A DNA stretch of 64,000 nt. Source: Alistipes ihumii AP11. GTDB taxonomy: Bacteria > Bacteroidota > Bacteroidia > Bacteroidales > Rikenellaceae. Below, in pieces: positions 18,131-29,900 of the stretch. Within the stretch, counting starts at the first letter, position 1. The number at the start of each line of letters is the position of its first letter. The notes under the pieces are model-generated. The model was given only the letters and a program-made list of their open reading frames with translations. It made no database searches and was not told where the DNA came from. The stretch is from the NCBI RefSeq assembly GCF_025144665.1, contig NZ_CP102294.1, positions 434,001-498,000 of the forward strand, given 5' to 3'. The position numbers were made by a program, and so were the translations under genes.

Positions 18131-19360
18131 ATGAACAGATTACTAATAATCAGCATACTGTCCGCAGCACTCATGACGAGTTGCGGACACTCCGGCCCGG
18201 ACGGACAGGGGAGCTCCCGCGAGGCCGAAGCGCGCGACCACGGAACCGAGCTCCACGATCACGAATCGGAAGGGCACGATCATGCCAGCGAGAATCACAC
18301 GGGCCACGACCACGAGGAAAAGGAGCACGATCATGCCGGCGAAATCGCGTTTACGAAAGAACAGGCCGCGCGTACCGATTTCGAGCTGCTGACCGTCGAG
18401 CCCGCCCCGTTCCGCGACGTGATCGAGACAAGCGGCCGGATTCTGGCAGCGCAAGGCGACGAGGCCGCCGTAGCGGCGCCCGTCAGCGGCATCGTCTCGT
18501 TCGCGGACAAGAAACTCTCGGACGGAGCGGCCGTATCCCGGGGCGAAACCCTTTTCACCATCTCGTCGAAGGAAATCGCCGAAGGCGATTACGAGCAACG
18601 CATCCGCTCGGCATACACGCAGGCAGAAACCGCTTTCCGGCGAGCCGAAAAGCTGATCGGCGACCGAATCATCACGCAGACCGAATACGAGCAAGCCCGG
18701 CTGGCATACGAAAACGCCAAGACGGCTTACGATGCGCTCGCAAGCAAATCGTCGGCCAAGGGAACCCGCGCCACGGCCCCCATCGGCGGCTTCATCAAGA
18801 GCCTGTCGGTCGGCGAAGGAGACTACGTCACGGTAGGCCAATCGCTTGCAACCGTTTCGCAAAACCGCAAGCTCGTACTGAGAGCGGAAGTGTCGCAGAA
18901 ATACGCAGGCAGACTGCGCGCCGTGACGAGCGCCAATTTCGAAACGCCTTACGACGGCCGCGTCTATTCGCTCGCCGAGATGGGCGGACGGCTGCTGTCG
19001 GTCGGCAAGGGCTCGGACGGGACGTCGGCCTACATTCCCGTCACGTTCGAGTTCAACAACGGCGGAGAGGTGATCCCCGGCTCTTTCGTCGAGGTCTTTC
19101 TGCTCTCGGCGCCCCGGCCCGAAACGCTGGCCGTTCCGCTCAGCGCCGTAACGGAGGACCAGGGCGTCTACTCGGTTTTCGTGCAGCTCGATCCGGAAAC
19201 ATACGTCAAAAGGGAAGTCAAGCTGGGCGCGTCCGACGGCACCCGGGTGCAAATCCTCGAAGGCCTCTCGCCCGGCGAGACGATCGTCAGCCGGGGAGTC
19301 GCCCAAGTCAAGATGGCCTCGTTCTCAGGTGCCATACCCGGCCACACCCATTCCCATTAG
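18131..19360 (+). CDS. Efflux RND transporter periplasmic adaptor subunit (CzcB/CusB-like)
   Basis: A 409-residue membrane-fusion protein. The N-terminus has a lipobox (LMTSCGHSG), then a stretch rich in His, Asp and Glu with at least eight histidines in HD-H or GHDH repeats at about residues 35-75, a typical metal-sensing or chelating addition in CzcB. The lipoyl/barrel-sandwich halves (VAAPVSGIVSFADKKLSDG and ATAPIGGFIKSLSVGEGD) flank a helical hairpin, and beta-barrel and membrane-proximal domains follow. The C-terminus ends in another HTHSH. It links the CzcA pump to the CzcC channel. Confidence 0.92.
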   Translation: MNRLLIISILSAALMTSCGHSGPDGQGSSREAEARDHGTELHDHESEGHDHASENHTGHDHEEKEHDHAGEIAFTKEQAARTDFELLTVEPAPFRDVIETSGRILAAQGDEAAVAAPVSGIVSFADKKLSDGAAVSRGETLFTISSKEIAEGDYEQRIRSAYTQAETAFRRAEKLIGDRIITQTEYEQARLAYENAKTAYDALASKSSAKGTRATAPIGGFIKSLSVGEGDYVTVGQSLATVSQNRKLVLRAEVSQKYAGRLRAVTSANFETPYDGRVYSLAEMGGRLLSVGKGSDGTSAYIPVTFEFNNGGEVIPGSFVEVFLLSAPRPETLAVPLSAVTEDQGVYSVFVQLDPETYVKREVKLGASDGTRVQILEGLSPGETIVSRGVAQVKMASFSGAIPGHTHSH

Positions 19361-19372
19361 AACCGTCCGGAC

Positions 19373-22300
19373 ATGCTGAACCGAATCATCGAATTCTCAT
19401 TACGCAACCGGATGTTGGTAATGATCGCGGGCGTCGTGCTGCTCGTCGCAGGCACGTACACGGCCCGCAAAATGGAAGTGGACGTTTTCCCGGACCTGAA
19501 CGCGCCGACGGTCGTCGTGATGACCGAGGCGAGCGGCATGGCGGCCGAAGAAGTCGAGCGGACCGTGACCTTCCCGATCGAAACGGCCGTGAACGGAGCG
19601 ACCGACGTGCGTCGCGTCCGTTCGAGCTCGACCTCCGGCTTCTCGGTCGTATGGGTCGAGTTCGACTGGGGAACCGACATCTACCTGGCCCGCCAGATCG
19701 TATCCGAAAAGCTGGCTACGCTGAACGAAACGCTTCCGAACAACGTCGGGACGCCGACGCTCGGACCGCAGTCGTCCATTCTGGGCGAGCTGATGATTAT
19801 CGGCCTGACCTCGGACAGCACTTCGCTCGAAGAACTGCGGACACTGGCCGACTGGACGATCCGCCCCCGGCTGCTCTCGACCGGAGGCGTAGCCCAGGTG
19901 ACCGTCATCGGCGGCGATATCAAGGAGTACCAGATCCTGCTGGACCCTGCCCGGATGAAACATTTCGGCGTCACGACGGGCGAAGTGCTCGGCGTGGTCG
20001 AGAACCTGACCCGTAACTCGAGCGGAGGAATTCTGAACCAGCACGGCAACGAATACATCATCCGGGGCATGCTCTCGACGGCCGACGAGGACGAAATGGG
20101 ACGAGCCGTGATCCGTATCGAGAACGGCCTCCCCGTTACGCTCGAACAGGTGGCCGACGTGCGGATCGGAGCCAAGACGCCCCGGCTGGGCACGGCATCC
20201 GAACGCGGTAAGCCGGCCGTGCTGATGACCGTCACGAAGCAGCCTAACACGAACTCGCTCGAACTGACCGAAAAACTCGACCGAGCCGTCGCCGAACTGA
20301 GCGAGACGCTGCCTGCGGACGTGCACGTATCGACCGACTCGTTCCGTCAGGCCCGTTTCATCGAAGGCTCGATCGACAACATTCAGAAATCGCTGTTCGA
20401 AGGAGCGATCTTCGTCGTGATCGTCCTGCTGGTCTTTCTGATGAACTTCCGCACGACGGTCATCTCGCTGGTCGCGCTGCCGCTCTCGCTGCTCGTGTCG
20501 ATTCTGGCGTTGAAATGGATGGGGCTCACGATCAACACGATGAGCCTCGGAGGCATGGCCATCGCGATCGGATCGCTCGTCGACGACGCGATCATCGACG
20601 TCGAGAACGTATTCAAAAGGCTGCGCGAGAATTTCGCGCGCCCCAAGGACCAGCGGCTGCCGACGCTGAGCATCGTTTTCGAGGCGTCGAAAGAGATCCG
20701 TACGTCGGTCGTCCACGCGACGATCATCACGATCGTGGCCTTCGTCCCGCTTTTCTTCCTCGACGGCATGGAAGGGCGCATGCTGCGCCCGTTGGGCATC
20801 TCGTTCATCGTCGCGCTGTTCGCGTCGATGATCGTGGCGGTCACGCTGACGCCCGTGCTGTGCAGCTACCTGCTGACCGGCGACCGGGTACTCCGCCGCA
20901 ACGAAAAGGAACCCGTCGTCTCGCGCTTTCTGAAGCGCGTCTACCGCCGCGTGCTCGAATGGGTGCTCGCCCATAAGAAAGCCGTACTCGGCTCGACCGT
21001 CGTCCTGTTCGCCGGGGCGCTCGCCGTTTTCCTCTCGCTGGGCCGCAGCTTCCTGCCCCCATTCAACGAAGGCTCGCTGACGATCAACGCCTCGACGATG
21101 CCGGGCATCTCGCTCGAAGAGTCCGACAAGATCGGCAGCCAAGTGGAAAGCATTCTGCTCGAAATACCCGAAATCCGGACGGTCGTCCGCAAAACGGGCC
21201 GCGCCGAGCTGGACGAGCATGCGCTGGGCGTCGGCGTATCGGAAATCGAAGCGCCGTACGAACTCGCGGACCGATCGCGCAGCGAATTCATGGCCGACGT
21301 GCGCAGACGGCTGGGCGTGCTTCACGGCGTCAACATCGAAATCGGACAGCCCATTTCGCACCGGATCGACGCGATGCTGTCGGGCACCAAGGCCAATATC
21401 GCAATCAAGCTGTTCGGCCCGGACCTGAACCGCCTGTTCGCGCTCGGCAACCGGATCAAAAGCTCTATCGCGGACATCGACGGCATAGCCGACCTGAACG
21501 TCGAGCAGCAAATCGAGCGGCCTCAGCTGCAAATCCGGCCCAAACGCGAAATGCTGGCCCGCTACGGTATCACGCTGCCCGCTTTCGCCGAATTCGTCGA
21601 GGTGGCGCTCGGCGGACGGGTCGTCTCGCAGGTATACGACGAAGGACGCTCGTTCGACGTGACGGTCAAGGCATCGGATGCCAGCCGGAACGACATGGAG
21701 CGCATCGGCGAGCTGATGCTCGACGGAACCGACGGGAAAGTCCCCCTGAGCTACGTGGCCGACATCGTGTCGACATCGGGTCCCAACGCGATCGGTCGCG
21801 AGAACGCCCAGCGCCTGATCGTCGTATCGGCCAACGTGGCCGACCGCGACCTGCGCAGCGTCGTCAACGAAATCGGCGAAACGATCCGGACGCAAGTGCC
21901 CATGCCGGAAGGATATCATGTGGAATACGGCGGACAGTTCGAGAGCGAACAGGCGGCCTCACGCACGCTGACGCTGACGTCGCTCGTCGCGCTGCTCGTC
22001 ATTTTCCTGCTGCTGTATCAGGAATTCCGCAGCCTGAAGATCGCCGGCGTCATCCTGCTGAACCTGCCGCTGGCCCTGATCGGCGGCGTTGCGAGCCTGT
22101 GGCTCACTTCGGGCGAAGTGAGCATTCCGGCCATCATCGGGTTCATCTCGCTGCTGGGCATCGCCACGCGCAACGGCATTCTGCTCGTTTCGCACTACAA
22201 CCACCTGCGCGGCGAGGGCATGCCGCTGCACGAAAGCGTCGTGCAGGGCTCGCTGGACCGGCTGAATCCGATCCTGATGACCGCGCTGTCGTCGGCTCTG

Positions 22301-22462
22301 GCGCTGATTCCGCTCGCGCTGGGAGGCAGCCTGCCCGGCAACGAAATACAGAGCCCGATGGCCAAAGTCATACTCGGCGGACTGCTCAGCTCGACACTGC
22401 TCAACGGATTCATCATTCCGTCGGTCTACCTGATTGTCAACCGTAAAAAACCGAAAGCATGA
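19373..22462 (+). CDS. CusA/CzcA family heavy metal efflux RND transporter
   Basis: A 1029-residue inner-membrane proton-driven pump with the RND layout: TM1, a large periplasmic loop, TM2-6, a second loop and TM7-12. The N-terminus (MLNRIIEFSLRNRMLVMIAG) is typical of heavy-metal RND pumps. The TM4 motif that carries the proton-relay carboxylates reads VDDAIIDVEN (residues 403-412), a variant of the metal-pump pattern, so divalent cations rather than organic drugs are likely; the exact metal cannot be read with confidence. It starts 12 bases after the adaptor gene and overlaps the CzcC gene by ATGA. Confidence 0.95.
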   Translation: MLNRIIEFSLRNRMLVMIAGVVLLVAGTYTARKMEVDVFPDLNAPTVVVMTEASGMAAEEVERTVTFPIETAVNGATDVRRVRSSSTSGFSVVWVEFDWGTDIYLARQIVSEKLATLNETLPNNVGTPTLGPQSSILGELMIIGLTSDSTSLEELRTLADWTIRPRLLSTGGVAQVTVIGGDIKEYQILLDPARMKHFGVTTGEVLGVVENLTRNSSGGILNQHGNEYIIRGMLSTADEDEMGRAVIRIENGLPVTLEQVADVRIGAKTPRLGTASERGKPAVLMTVTKQPNTNSLELTEKLDRAVAELSETLPADVHVSTDSFRQARFIEGSIDNIQKSLFEGAIFVVIVLLVFLMNFRTTVISLVALPLSLLVSILALKWMGLTINTMSLGGMAIAIGSLVDDAIIDVENVFKRLRENFARPKDQRLPTLSIVFEASKEIRTSVVHATIITIVAFVPLFFLDGMEGRMLRPLGISFIVALFASMIVAVTLTPVLCSYLLTGDRVLRRNEKEPVVSRFLKRVYRRVLEWVLAHKKAVLGSTVVLFAGALAVFLSLGRSFLPPFNEGSLTINASTMPGISLEESDKIGSQVESILLEIPEIRTVVRKTGRAELDEHALGVGVSEIEAPYELADRSRSEFMADVRRRLGVLHGVNIEIGQPISHRIDAMLSGTKANIAIKLFGPDLNRLFALGNRIKSSIADIDGIADLNVEQQIERPQLQIRPKREMLARYGITLPAFAEFVEVALGGRVVSQVYDEGRSFDVTVKASDASRNDMERIGELMLDGTDGKVPLSYVADIVSTSGPNAIGRENAQRLIVVSANVADRDLRSVVNEIGETIRTQVPMPEGYHVEYGGQFESEQAASRTLTLTSLVALLVIFLLLYQEFRSLKIAGVILLNLPLALIGGVASLWLTSGEVSIPAIIGFISLLGIATRNGILLVSHYNHLRGEGMPLHESVVQGSLDRLNPILMTALSSALALIPLALGGSLPGNEIQSPMAKVILGGLLSSTLLNGFIIPSVYLIVNRKKPKA

Positions 22463-23631
22463 AACGCATACCGATCATACTGTTCTTCCTCGTACTGGCT
22501 CCGGCAGCCTCGGCCCAGCGAAGCATCGACGAGGTGCTCCGTCAGGTCGAAAACGCGAGCCGCGAGCTGGAAGCGCAACGGCAACTGACCGCGGCGCAGA
22601 AGCAAGACGCCGCCACGGGCAAATACATGGCCAACCCGACGGTCGAAATGGAAAAGATGTGGGGAGCGGCCGGAGCAGGGCAGAACACCGAGCTGGCCGT
22701 CGTCCAGACGATCGATTTCCCGACCGTCTACGGGTCCCGCAACCGGATCGCCAAGCTCAAAGGCTCCCTGTATGAAAAGCAATGGGAATCCCAGAGGCAA
22801 CAGCTGCTGCTGCAGGCCAAGCAGCTCTGTATCGAAATCGTCTACCTCTACCGTCAGCGGGACCTGCTCGACGAACGGTTATCGAACGCCGAGCGACTGA
22901 GCGAAGCGTACAGGCGAAAAATGGAGACGGGCGACGCGACCTCCCTCGAAGCGAACAAGATCGCCGTCGAGTCGATCTCGGCCCGTACGGCCGCCGATCT
23001 GAACCGAGCTGAGCTGCAAGCCAAAATCCAGCAACTCAACACGATGACCGGAGACAGCGACGACTCGTTCGAGGACGTGACCTACCCCCCGGTCGAAACG
23101 CTGCCGCCGGCCGACGTGTTGTCCGAGGCATACATGAGCGGCAACCCGCTGCTCGAAAGCATGGAAAATACGCTCGAGATCGATCGCCGGACCGTGGCTC
23201 TGAATCGGGGACTCTCTCTGCCCCAGTTCGAGGTAGGATACCGGCACGACTACGGAGAAGGCCGCGCCACGGGATTCAAGGTCGGCATGTCGGTGCCGCT
23301 TTTCGAGAACAAGAACAAGGTCAAGGCGGCCAAGGCGGCGGCCGTCTCGTCTCAGGCTCAATTGGAAAGCGCCCGGACGAACGCGGCGTCCCAGTTCCGG
23401 ATGCTGTACGATCAGGCCGTCGCGCTCTCCGAATCGATGCGGTCGATGCGGTCGGCCCTCGCATCGCAGAACAGCCTCGAGATTCTCGGCAAGGCGCTCG
23501 ATGCGGGGCAGATCAGCGTGATCGACTATTTCACCGAGGCGAACCTGCTGTTCGAAAGCCGCGGAACGCTGCTCCAGATCGAGCGGGACTACCAGTCGGC
23601 CGTAGCCGCCCTGTACAGCTTCTCGCTATAG
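22459..23631 (+). CDS. TolC family protein (CzcC-like outer-membrane channel)
   Basis: A 390-residue outer-membrane factor with signal peptide MKRIPIILFFLVLAPAASAQ and two repeats of long alpha-helical hairpins plus short beta strands. It is shorter than drug-type TolC proteins and fits the CzcC group. It completes the His-rich protein, CzcB, CzcA and CzcC operon. No regulator gene is adjacent, so control is either constitutive from the -7 box at 17611 or from a distant regulator. A strong terminator follows 24 bases after the stop. Confidence 0.9.
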   Translation: MKRIPIILFFLVLAPAASAQRSIDEVLRQVENASRELEAQRQLTAAQKQDAATGKYMANPTVEMEKMWGAAGAGQNTELAVVQTIDFPTVYGSRNRIAKLKGSLYEKQWESQRQQLLLQAKQLCIEIVYLYRQRDLLDERLSNAERLSEAYRRKMETGDATSLEANKIAVESISARTAADLNRAELQAKIQQLNTMTGDSDDSFEDVTYPPVETLPPADVLSEAYMSGNPLLESMENTLEIDRRTVALNRGLSLPQFEVGYRHDYGEGRATGFKVGMSVPLFENKNKVKAAKAAAVSSQAQLESARTNAASQFRMLYDQAVALSESMRSMRSALASQNSLEILGKALDAGQISVIDYFTEANLLFESRGTLLQIERDYQSAVAALYSFSL

Positions 23632-23655
23632 ACCGCGTCAGGTCCGACCGGTCAT

Positions 23656-23694
23656 GCCGGGCTTCCTTAAGAAACACGAAGGAGGCCCGGCTTT
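23656..23694 (+). terminator. Intrinsic terminator of the metal efflux operon
   Basis: A 13-bp stem with one G-U pair: GCCGGGCTTCCTT at 23656-23668 with AAGGAGGCCCGGC at 23679-23691, a ten-base loop and a short TTT. Confidence 0.8.
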
Positions 23695-23769
23695 CGCTAT
23701 CGAACAATATGCATTTTTAACAAATCAAATATTTTTTTAACATACATTCCGATTCTCAATTAAAATTGC

Positions 23770-23777
23770 TATCTTTG
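23770..23777 (+). promoter_or_regulatory. -7 promoter element (TATCTTTG) for the giant gene
   Basis: An exact TAnnTTTG in a markedly A+T-rich stretch (23700-23780), 133 bases before the start at 23911. The leader would be about 125 bases. No clear -33 TTTG is visible. Confidence 0.6.
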
Positions 23778-23910
23778 CACAGGTAGAGAAAGGTCGTTTA
23801 CATAGGACAAAAATACACTGTCAATAAGCGACATACGCCCTCCGAAAGAAAGATAAAACAACACGAAGTCGCCCCGCGAGGCCGACGAAAAACCAATAGA
23901 ACCCGCAAAG

Positions 23911-26900
23911 ATGAAAATTGTAGGCGAACCGAAAGCGTTTCTGAGCAACGAGGCGCTGCAGCTTCTGAACCTGTACGAATCACTGGGACAGCGTGCGGAA
24001 ATCTTCCTGCCGCGCCACATCTTCGATAACCTCACAAGCTTCGTGAGCCTCTGCATGGAGGAGCCCGACGATCCGGCCAAGCAACAGGCCGAAATCAACC
24101 GCTATCTGCTGAAGTTCCGCGAAGATATCCCGGGATACACGCACGTGTCGCTGATGCTGATTCCGCACAACAACTCGAAGGCTTTCGAGCTGAGCAGCAA
24201 GCGCGGCGAATTCGCCAAGAAAATATCGGCCCTGCTCGACACCGACGGCACGACGACCGAAATCAAGACGTTGCTGCGTAATATCCGCGACAGCCACGAC
24301 CTGTCGGTCGGCACGCCTCCGATCAACAGCCGCCATATCGATTTCATGTCTCAGGTACAGCTAGGCGGCCATGTGCGCGACCTGCGCAAGTACCGCGACG
24401 TGATCGGCGTGACGGGCGACATCAACGAGGCGCACTGGAACTACCTGATGGACACGCTCGAGCAGATGATCAGCCAAAGTACGCACTACACGACCAAGGC
24501 CGAGATCAGCGACTTTCTGCACCGCAGCCAGTGGGCCGTCAATTTCAAGGGCATGAACGGCATGATCCGAACCGTCGTCTCGGGCAATGCCGACAAGGCC
24601 GTCCAACTGCTCAAGGGCGACGTGTTCCACAAGGACGCCGTCGTCGTGCTGGAAAGCCCCGCGCCCGAAACGCTGTACGAACAGATGACGGCCGATACGA
24701 CCTCGATTTTCGTCGTCAAGGTCAAGCACGCGCGCATCAACCATTACTCGGGCCCGAAATGGTTCCCGCTGCTGACCCGACTGGTGATCGTCGACGACTC
24801 GAAAGAGTCTCGCAGCTCGAACACGTCGCTCGTGTTCTGCTTCCACAACGGCATTATCAACACGTTGAACAAAGTCCATACGAAAAAGCTCGGCTCGCCG
24901 GCCAACACGCAACTGAATCTGCGGCTGATTCTCGAGAACGTCAACCCGAGCTACCTGAAGGAATTCCGCGAAAAGCTCGAAATGCAGATCGAGGAGTACG
25001 GCCGCGAAATCAAATCGCTGCTGCTCGAGCAGACCGGGTCGGACACCGACATCGAGAAACGCATCACGCTGTTCAAGCTCGACTCTTTCTCGCGTCAGGT
25101 CGTGCAGGACAAATACTCGCTCGAAAAGCTGCGCGACTTCATTTTCTTTCTGGAAAACTGCCACAAGCAGGAAAACAAGAAGATTCAGACTCAGGAGCTG
25201 ATCGACGAGTTCGAGAGCCGGATGAAGAACTATTTCTACGCCGGCAACAAGCTGATCGACGTGATCACGATCCTCGAGGGCGGCGGACGGCATCAGATCA
25301 AGACGTTCGGCGACTATCTGCGCAGCCGTACGTTCAATAACCTCAGCAGCAAGATCCGCTATGCCTGCCGGTTGATTCTGGACATCATCCCGAGTTGCTA
25401 CGAACGGACGCTGAAGAACCATTTCCACAAGAATTTCGGTATCAATCTGTTCCTCGAAAAATATCAGGAGTACATCACCAAGACGAGCCGCGACGCCGAC
25501 AACAAGGGACGCTTCGAGAAGTTCCTGATCGATCTGGGCATCCGCGACAAGTACTTCGCGCTGAGCGACGACGACAAGGAGATCGTCAAGAACTTCCTGT
25601 CGGCTTTGGGCAATCTGGACCAGACCTCGGTATCGGACTCCGTACAGATGATCATCCGCGACCTGCTGTTCAACCCGAACGGCCGGCCGAAGCCCTATAT
25701 CGTCTATAACGCCGTGCAGGCATGGGAGTACAAGGACCTGCTGCCCGACGACTGTTTCGACATCAATCCGTTCGACATCGAGATCGAGAACGACGCCGAC
25801 GGCCGTCTGGCTTACGACCGTCTGGTCGACAAACTGCTGCGTATCAAGTCGACGCTCGCGCTGTTCGACGACAGCGGCAGCCTGTGGGACCTGTTCTGCG
25901 AAAACACGACGATCATCGTCAACGACCCGAACAACCCGACGGGATATTCCGACTTCAACAGCGAGTCGGTCAACAATTTCCTGCGTTTTCTAAACAGTTG
26001 CAAGATCACGCTGTTTCTGGACGAGGCATACGCCGAAAGCGTCAAGATCGAGGACCGCACGATGCCCAAGTGGCGGACGCTGTCGCGCTACATCATGAAC
26101 AACATCAACGCGCAGTCGCGCATCAAGGCGGTCTCGTCGCTTTCCACGACCAAAAATCTGGCCGCCACCGGCGAACGCCTCGGCGCCGTCGCGCTGACGC
26201 CTCAGGCGTCGGACTTCGCCAAGTACGCCCGCAGCTGCAACAGCGCCGCGCACGGAAATAACAACTCGCTGCTGATGCTCAACAACACGCTGCAAACGGC
26301 ACAGGTAGCCAAAAGCATCAAGGATCAGATCGAAGCCGAACTGCCCAAGAACGCTTCGCGTTCGAAGATCAAGAAAGCGATCGTCCGCTTCATCGTCAAC
26401 CAGATCGACAAGACCGAACAGTCGAACGAAATCAGCAAGACGAACCGCCAGCTGCATAAAACGGCCGGCTTCGAGGGCTCGCCGCTTTATCTGTTCCTGC
26501 TCGACGAACTGATCGCGCTGGACAAGCTCGACGTGCTGGGACTCCCCGACGACTTCAAGTATCAGGGCGAGCCGTTCTTCGTCTACTATCAGGCCAAACT
26601 GGTCGAGAACCTGAACCGGTTCCGGATCAACAAGAACTTCCGCAGCGAGTCGCTCAAGCGGATGAAAATGGCCAAGAGCGTCGCCGCCCGCCTGTTGGAG
26701 GAGGCGCCCGAAGGAACCGAATTGGGCTACATACAGTCCGACGGATCGTATCTGTTCAACTTCCGGATTCTCGGTCCGTTCTCCTACGCCGACGTACTGC
26801 TGTTCTGCCGCGCGCTGGCCAAGTACCGGGGCGTCGCCACGGTCCCGTATCCGACGGGGCTCGTGCGCTTCTCGCTGGGCGGGTACATCGCCGCCGGCAA

Positions 26901-29900
26901 GGAAGGCATGAAAATTTTCTCGGCCGAAATCGAGGATGCTTTCTCGATCTTCATCCGCTACTGGACCCGGTTCGCCGCCGAGCGAGCCGACGAGGCCAAC
27001 AAGGGAGTCGAGAGCAAGGACTTGCTCGAGCGCGTGTTCTACTCCCCGAAAGATCAGGACTTCATCGACAGCCTGATCCGCGACTATAAGCTGTCGGCCC
27101 GGTACAAGAAAGACAAGGCCCCATCGCTGCAGATCCGCGACGTACGCTCGCTATACCATACGTCGCCCGAACGCAGCGGCGTGACGATCACGACGATCGG
27201 ACGGTCGGCCAACTCGGTGATCGAGCTGCACGGCGACATCGTCGGCAGCTGCAAGGACGTGTTCGAGTTCGTACGCAGCTCCGCTTTCACGAAAATCTAC
27301 GAAAACCTGCTCGCACAGGTCTACAAGAAAGTGCCCGCCTTGTCCGACATGGATTTCAACACGGTCAGCTCGCGATACAGCAAGGCCGTGATCCTGAAAT
27401 ACATCACCAATAAGAAGACCTTCCAGCCGAACCATCACGTACTGGACAATCCGGAGGAAAAGAACGTGATGCGCGAGATACTGATCGAAATGGAGAATCT
27501 GCTCTTCTCGGACAGCAAGATGAAAATTCTCGCGATCAACGCTACCGGCGACCCGGCTTTGGACAAAGCGAAGCTCGAGGGCCTGAACGCAATCATCAAG
27601 AAGTACATCCGTGAGATCCTGCTCCACTTCAACCTGCCTTTCGAGAAAGAGAGTCTGGAACCCAGCCGCAAGGAGATCATCCGCACGGCCGGCGAATGCT
27701 TCGAGGAGATCACGGGAATCAAGCTTTCGGAGCTCAACCTGAATATCTGGGTCGACGAATTCATGCGCAACCTGCGCGACCTGCCCGAGTTCAAGGGGCT
27801 GCTGATCTCGCAGAAAAGCATCGGCTACATCATGGATACGGTAGCCGAGGGCATCGCCCGCTCGCCGGAAATCACGGACAAGATCCTGTATCTGTACCTG
27901 CTCAACAACGACAACTCGTTCTACAAGCTGGTCTGCAAGAAGCTGCAATACTTCAACGAGAAGATCAAGAGTTGCGACGATGCCGAACTGCGGATGTTCA
28001 CCGAGGAATTCGTTTCGGAAATCCTCCCGATGCAGCTTGAGGAGCTGAGCAACTACATCATGCGCAAGAAGGACATCAAGATCGCCGAGAGCGAGATATA
28101 TGCCGTCACGCGGCGCGTGGTCCGGTTCTACATCAGCATGATCAAGCGCACGCGCGGAACCGACTATTACAACCGTTACGCGCACACGATGGTCCGCATC
28201 GTCGAGACGGCGTTCAAGAAACAGAACTCGAGCGTCAACGAAATGGTGCAGCACGGCATATCGCTCTACAAAGGATTCGCTATGGAGAACAAGGCGCTCG
28301 AGACATTCGAAGGCGGCCGCATTTCCTGGATCAACGAACTGATGAGCAAATGCGGCGTGATCAGTTCCGAGCAGCCCGTACAGCAACACACGCGGATCGT
28401 GACCGATGCGAAGAAGCGCGAATACCCGTTCCATAAGATCGACCGGACCGAAAGCCGTCGGGCAGAGGCGCTGCCTTCGGACGACCATCCTACCGAGTAT
28501 ATCCGCTACATCGATACGCGCCCCGACTCGTCTTTCTTCACGAACCGGCTGTCGCGCTTCGTCCGGAACATGGACTCGGACGACTACCGTTGCAAGGTCG
28601 TCAAGCACGGTATCGTCAAGGAGCTGGTCATTTTCCAAAAGGGATACCTAAAGTACCTGACCGACAACTACCGGCTCAACTATACCGAGGATATCAGCCT
28701 GAAGGACATCGTGAATTTCGTCCCGGACGTGATCTCGCTGCTCGGAGCGCCCGAAAAGCTGATTTCGTTCCCGCAGATAGGCTATTTCGACATCAAGGGT
28801 CCGTCGGGCAATATCAAGACGATCGTCACTCCGCTGAAAAAGGAAGCCGACTATTTCGGCGACGTAAAGAAACCGCGCCTGACGGTCATCAACGAAAAGG
28901 TGAAGGAGATCGGCGGTATCCCGCGTCACGGCTCGCTGTTTCTGGTCGAGGAGAACGACGGCAGCGTATTCGTGATCGAAATCAACGGCGACAGCGGGGT
29001 AGGCAAGAGCGAAATGATCGCGGCTTTCGTACTGAAATGGCTGCGCAACAACCTCGAGGGCATCCGTTCGGTCAAGATGATCGCCGGAGACATGTTCCAC
29101 GAGTTCCAAGATGCCGACGGCAACCTGTACGGCATCGGCACCGAGGTGGGCGACTTCTCGCGCACGACGGATTTCGATCCGGATTACATCAAATACTACA
29201 AGTTCCTTTTCGAAAGCAGCGCCGACAGCAACGTCGACGACCGCAACGCGCGCAGCACCGTCAGCGGCATGTGCGACATCACGATGCCGTACCGCGTCGA
29301 CATCATGCTGAGCGCCAGCAACTACTCGAAGGACGAGGGCGGCATCACGCGCATGGACAATCCGGAGAACTTTCTGCTTTACATCGACGCCCACGGCGAG
29401 CGGAAGGAGAAAGCCACCAGCGGCGACGGCCCGAACTTCCAGCGAACGCTCAAGCGATACACGGCCGACAAGAACATCGTCGAGGTCATATCGCGGCACG
29501 GCAACTACCTGGACGACATCCTCGACTGGGACTACAATCCGATCGACCGGCAGTATTACCTCGCCTCGTCGTACAAGCTGCTCGATAAGATCGACATCAC
29601 AGAAGTCGTCCGGATGATCTTCGTCGGCCACAGCTTCACCCGCGACGGTATCCGCTACACGATCGAAGACGTCGCGTTCGACATGATCCAGAACCGCTTT
29701 ACCGCATCGACCGTATACGAGGACGAAGCGGAGAAAGTGTATACCGACATCGTGCTCGATCGCCGCATCTTCAGCTCGATCTTCGACGCGCTGGCCAGCA
29801 CGCCGGGCGGGCAGCCGTTCATCGCCGAAGAGGATCAGGTCGAGACCGTACACCGGCTGATCGAATGCCTGCGAGGCGGCAAGGACGGCCGCGGCGGAGC

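Noticed and set aside
19400-21919. 839-codon minus-strand frame opposite the CzcA gene
   Set aside because: Shadow of the RND pump gene; highly charged composition without motifs.
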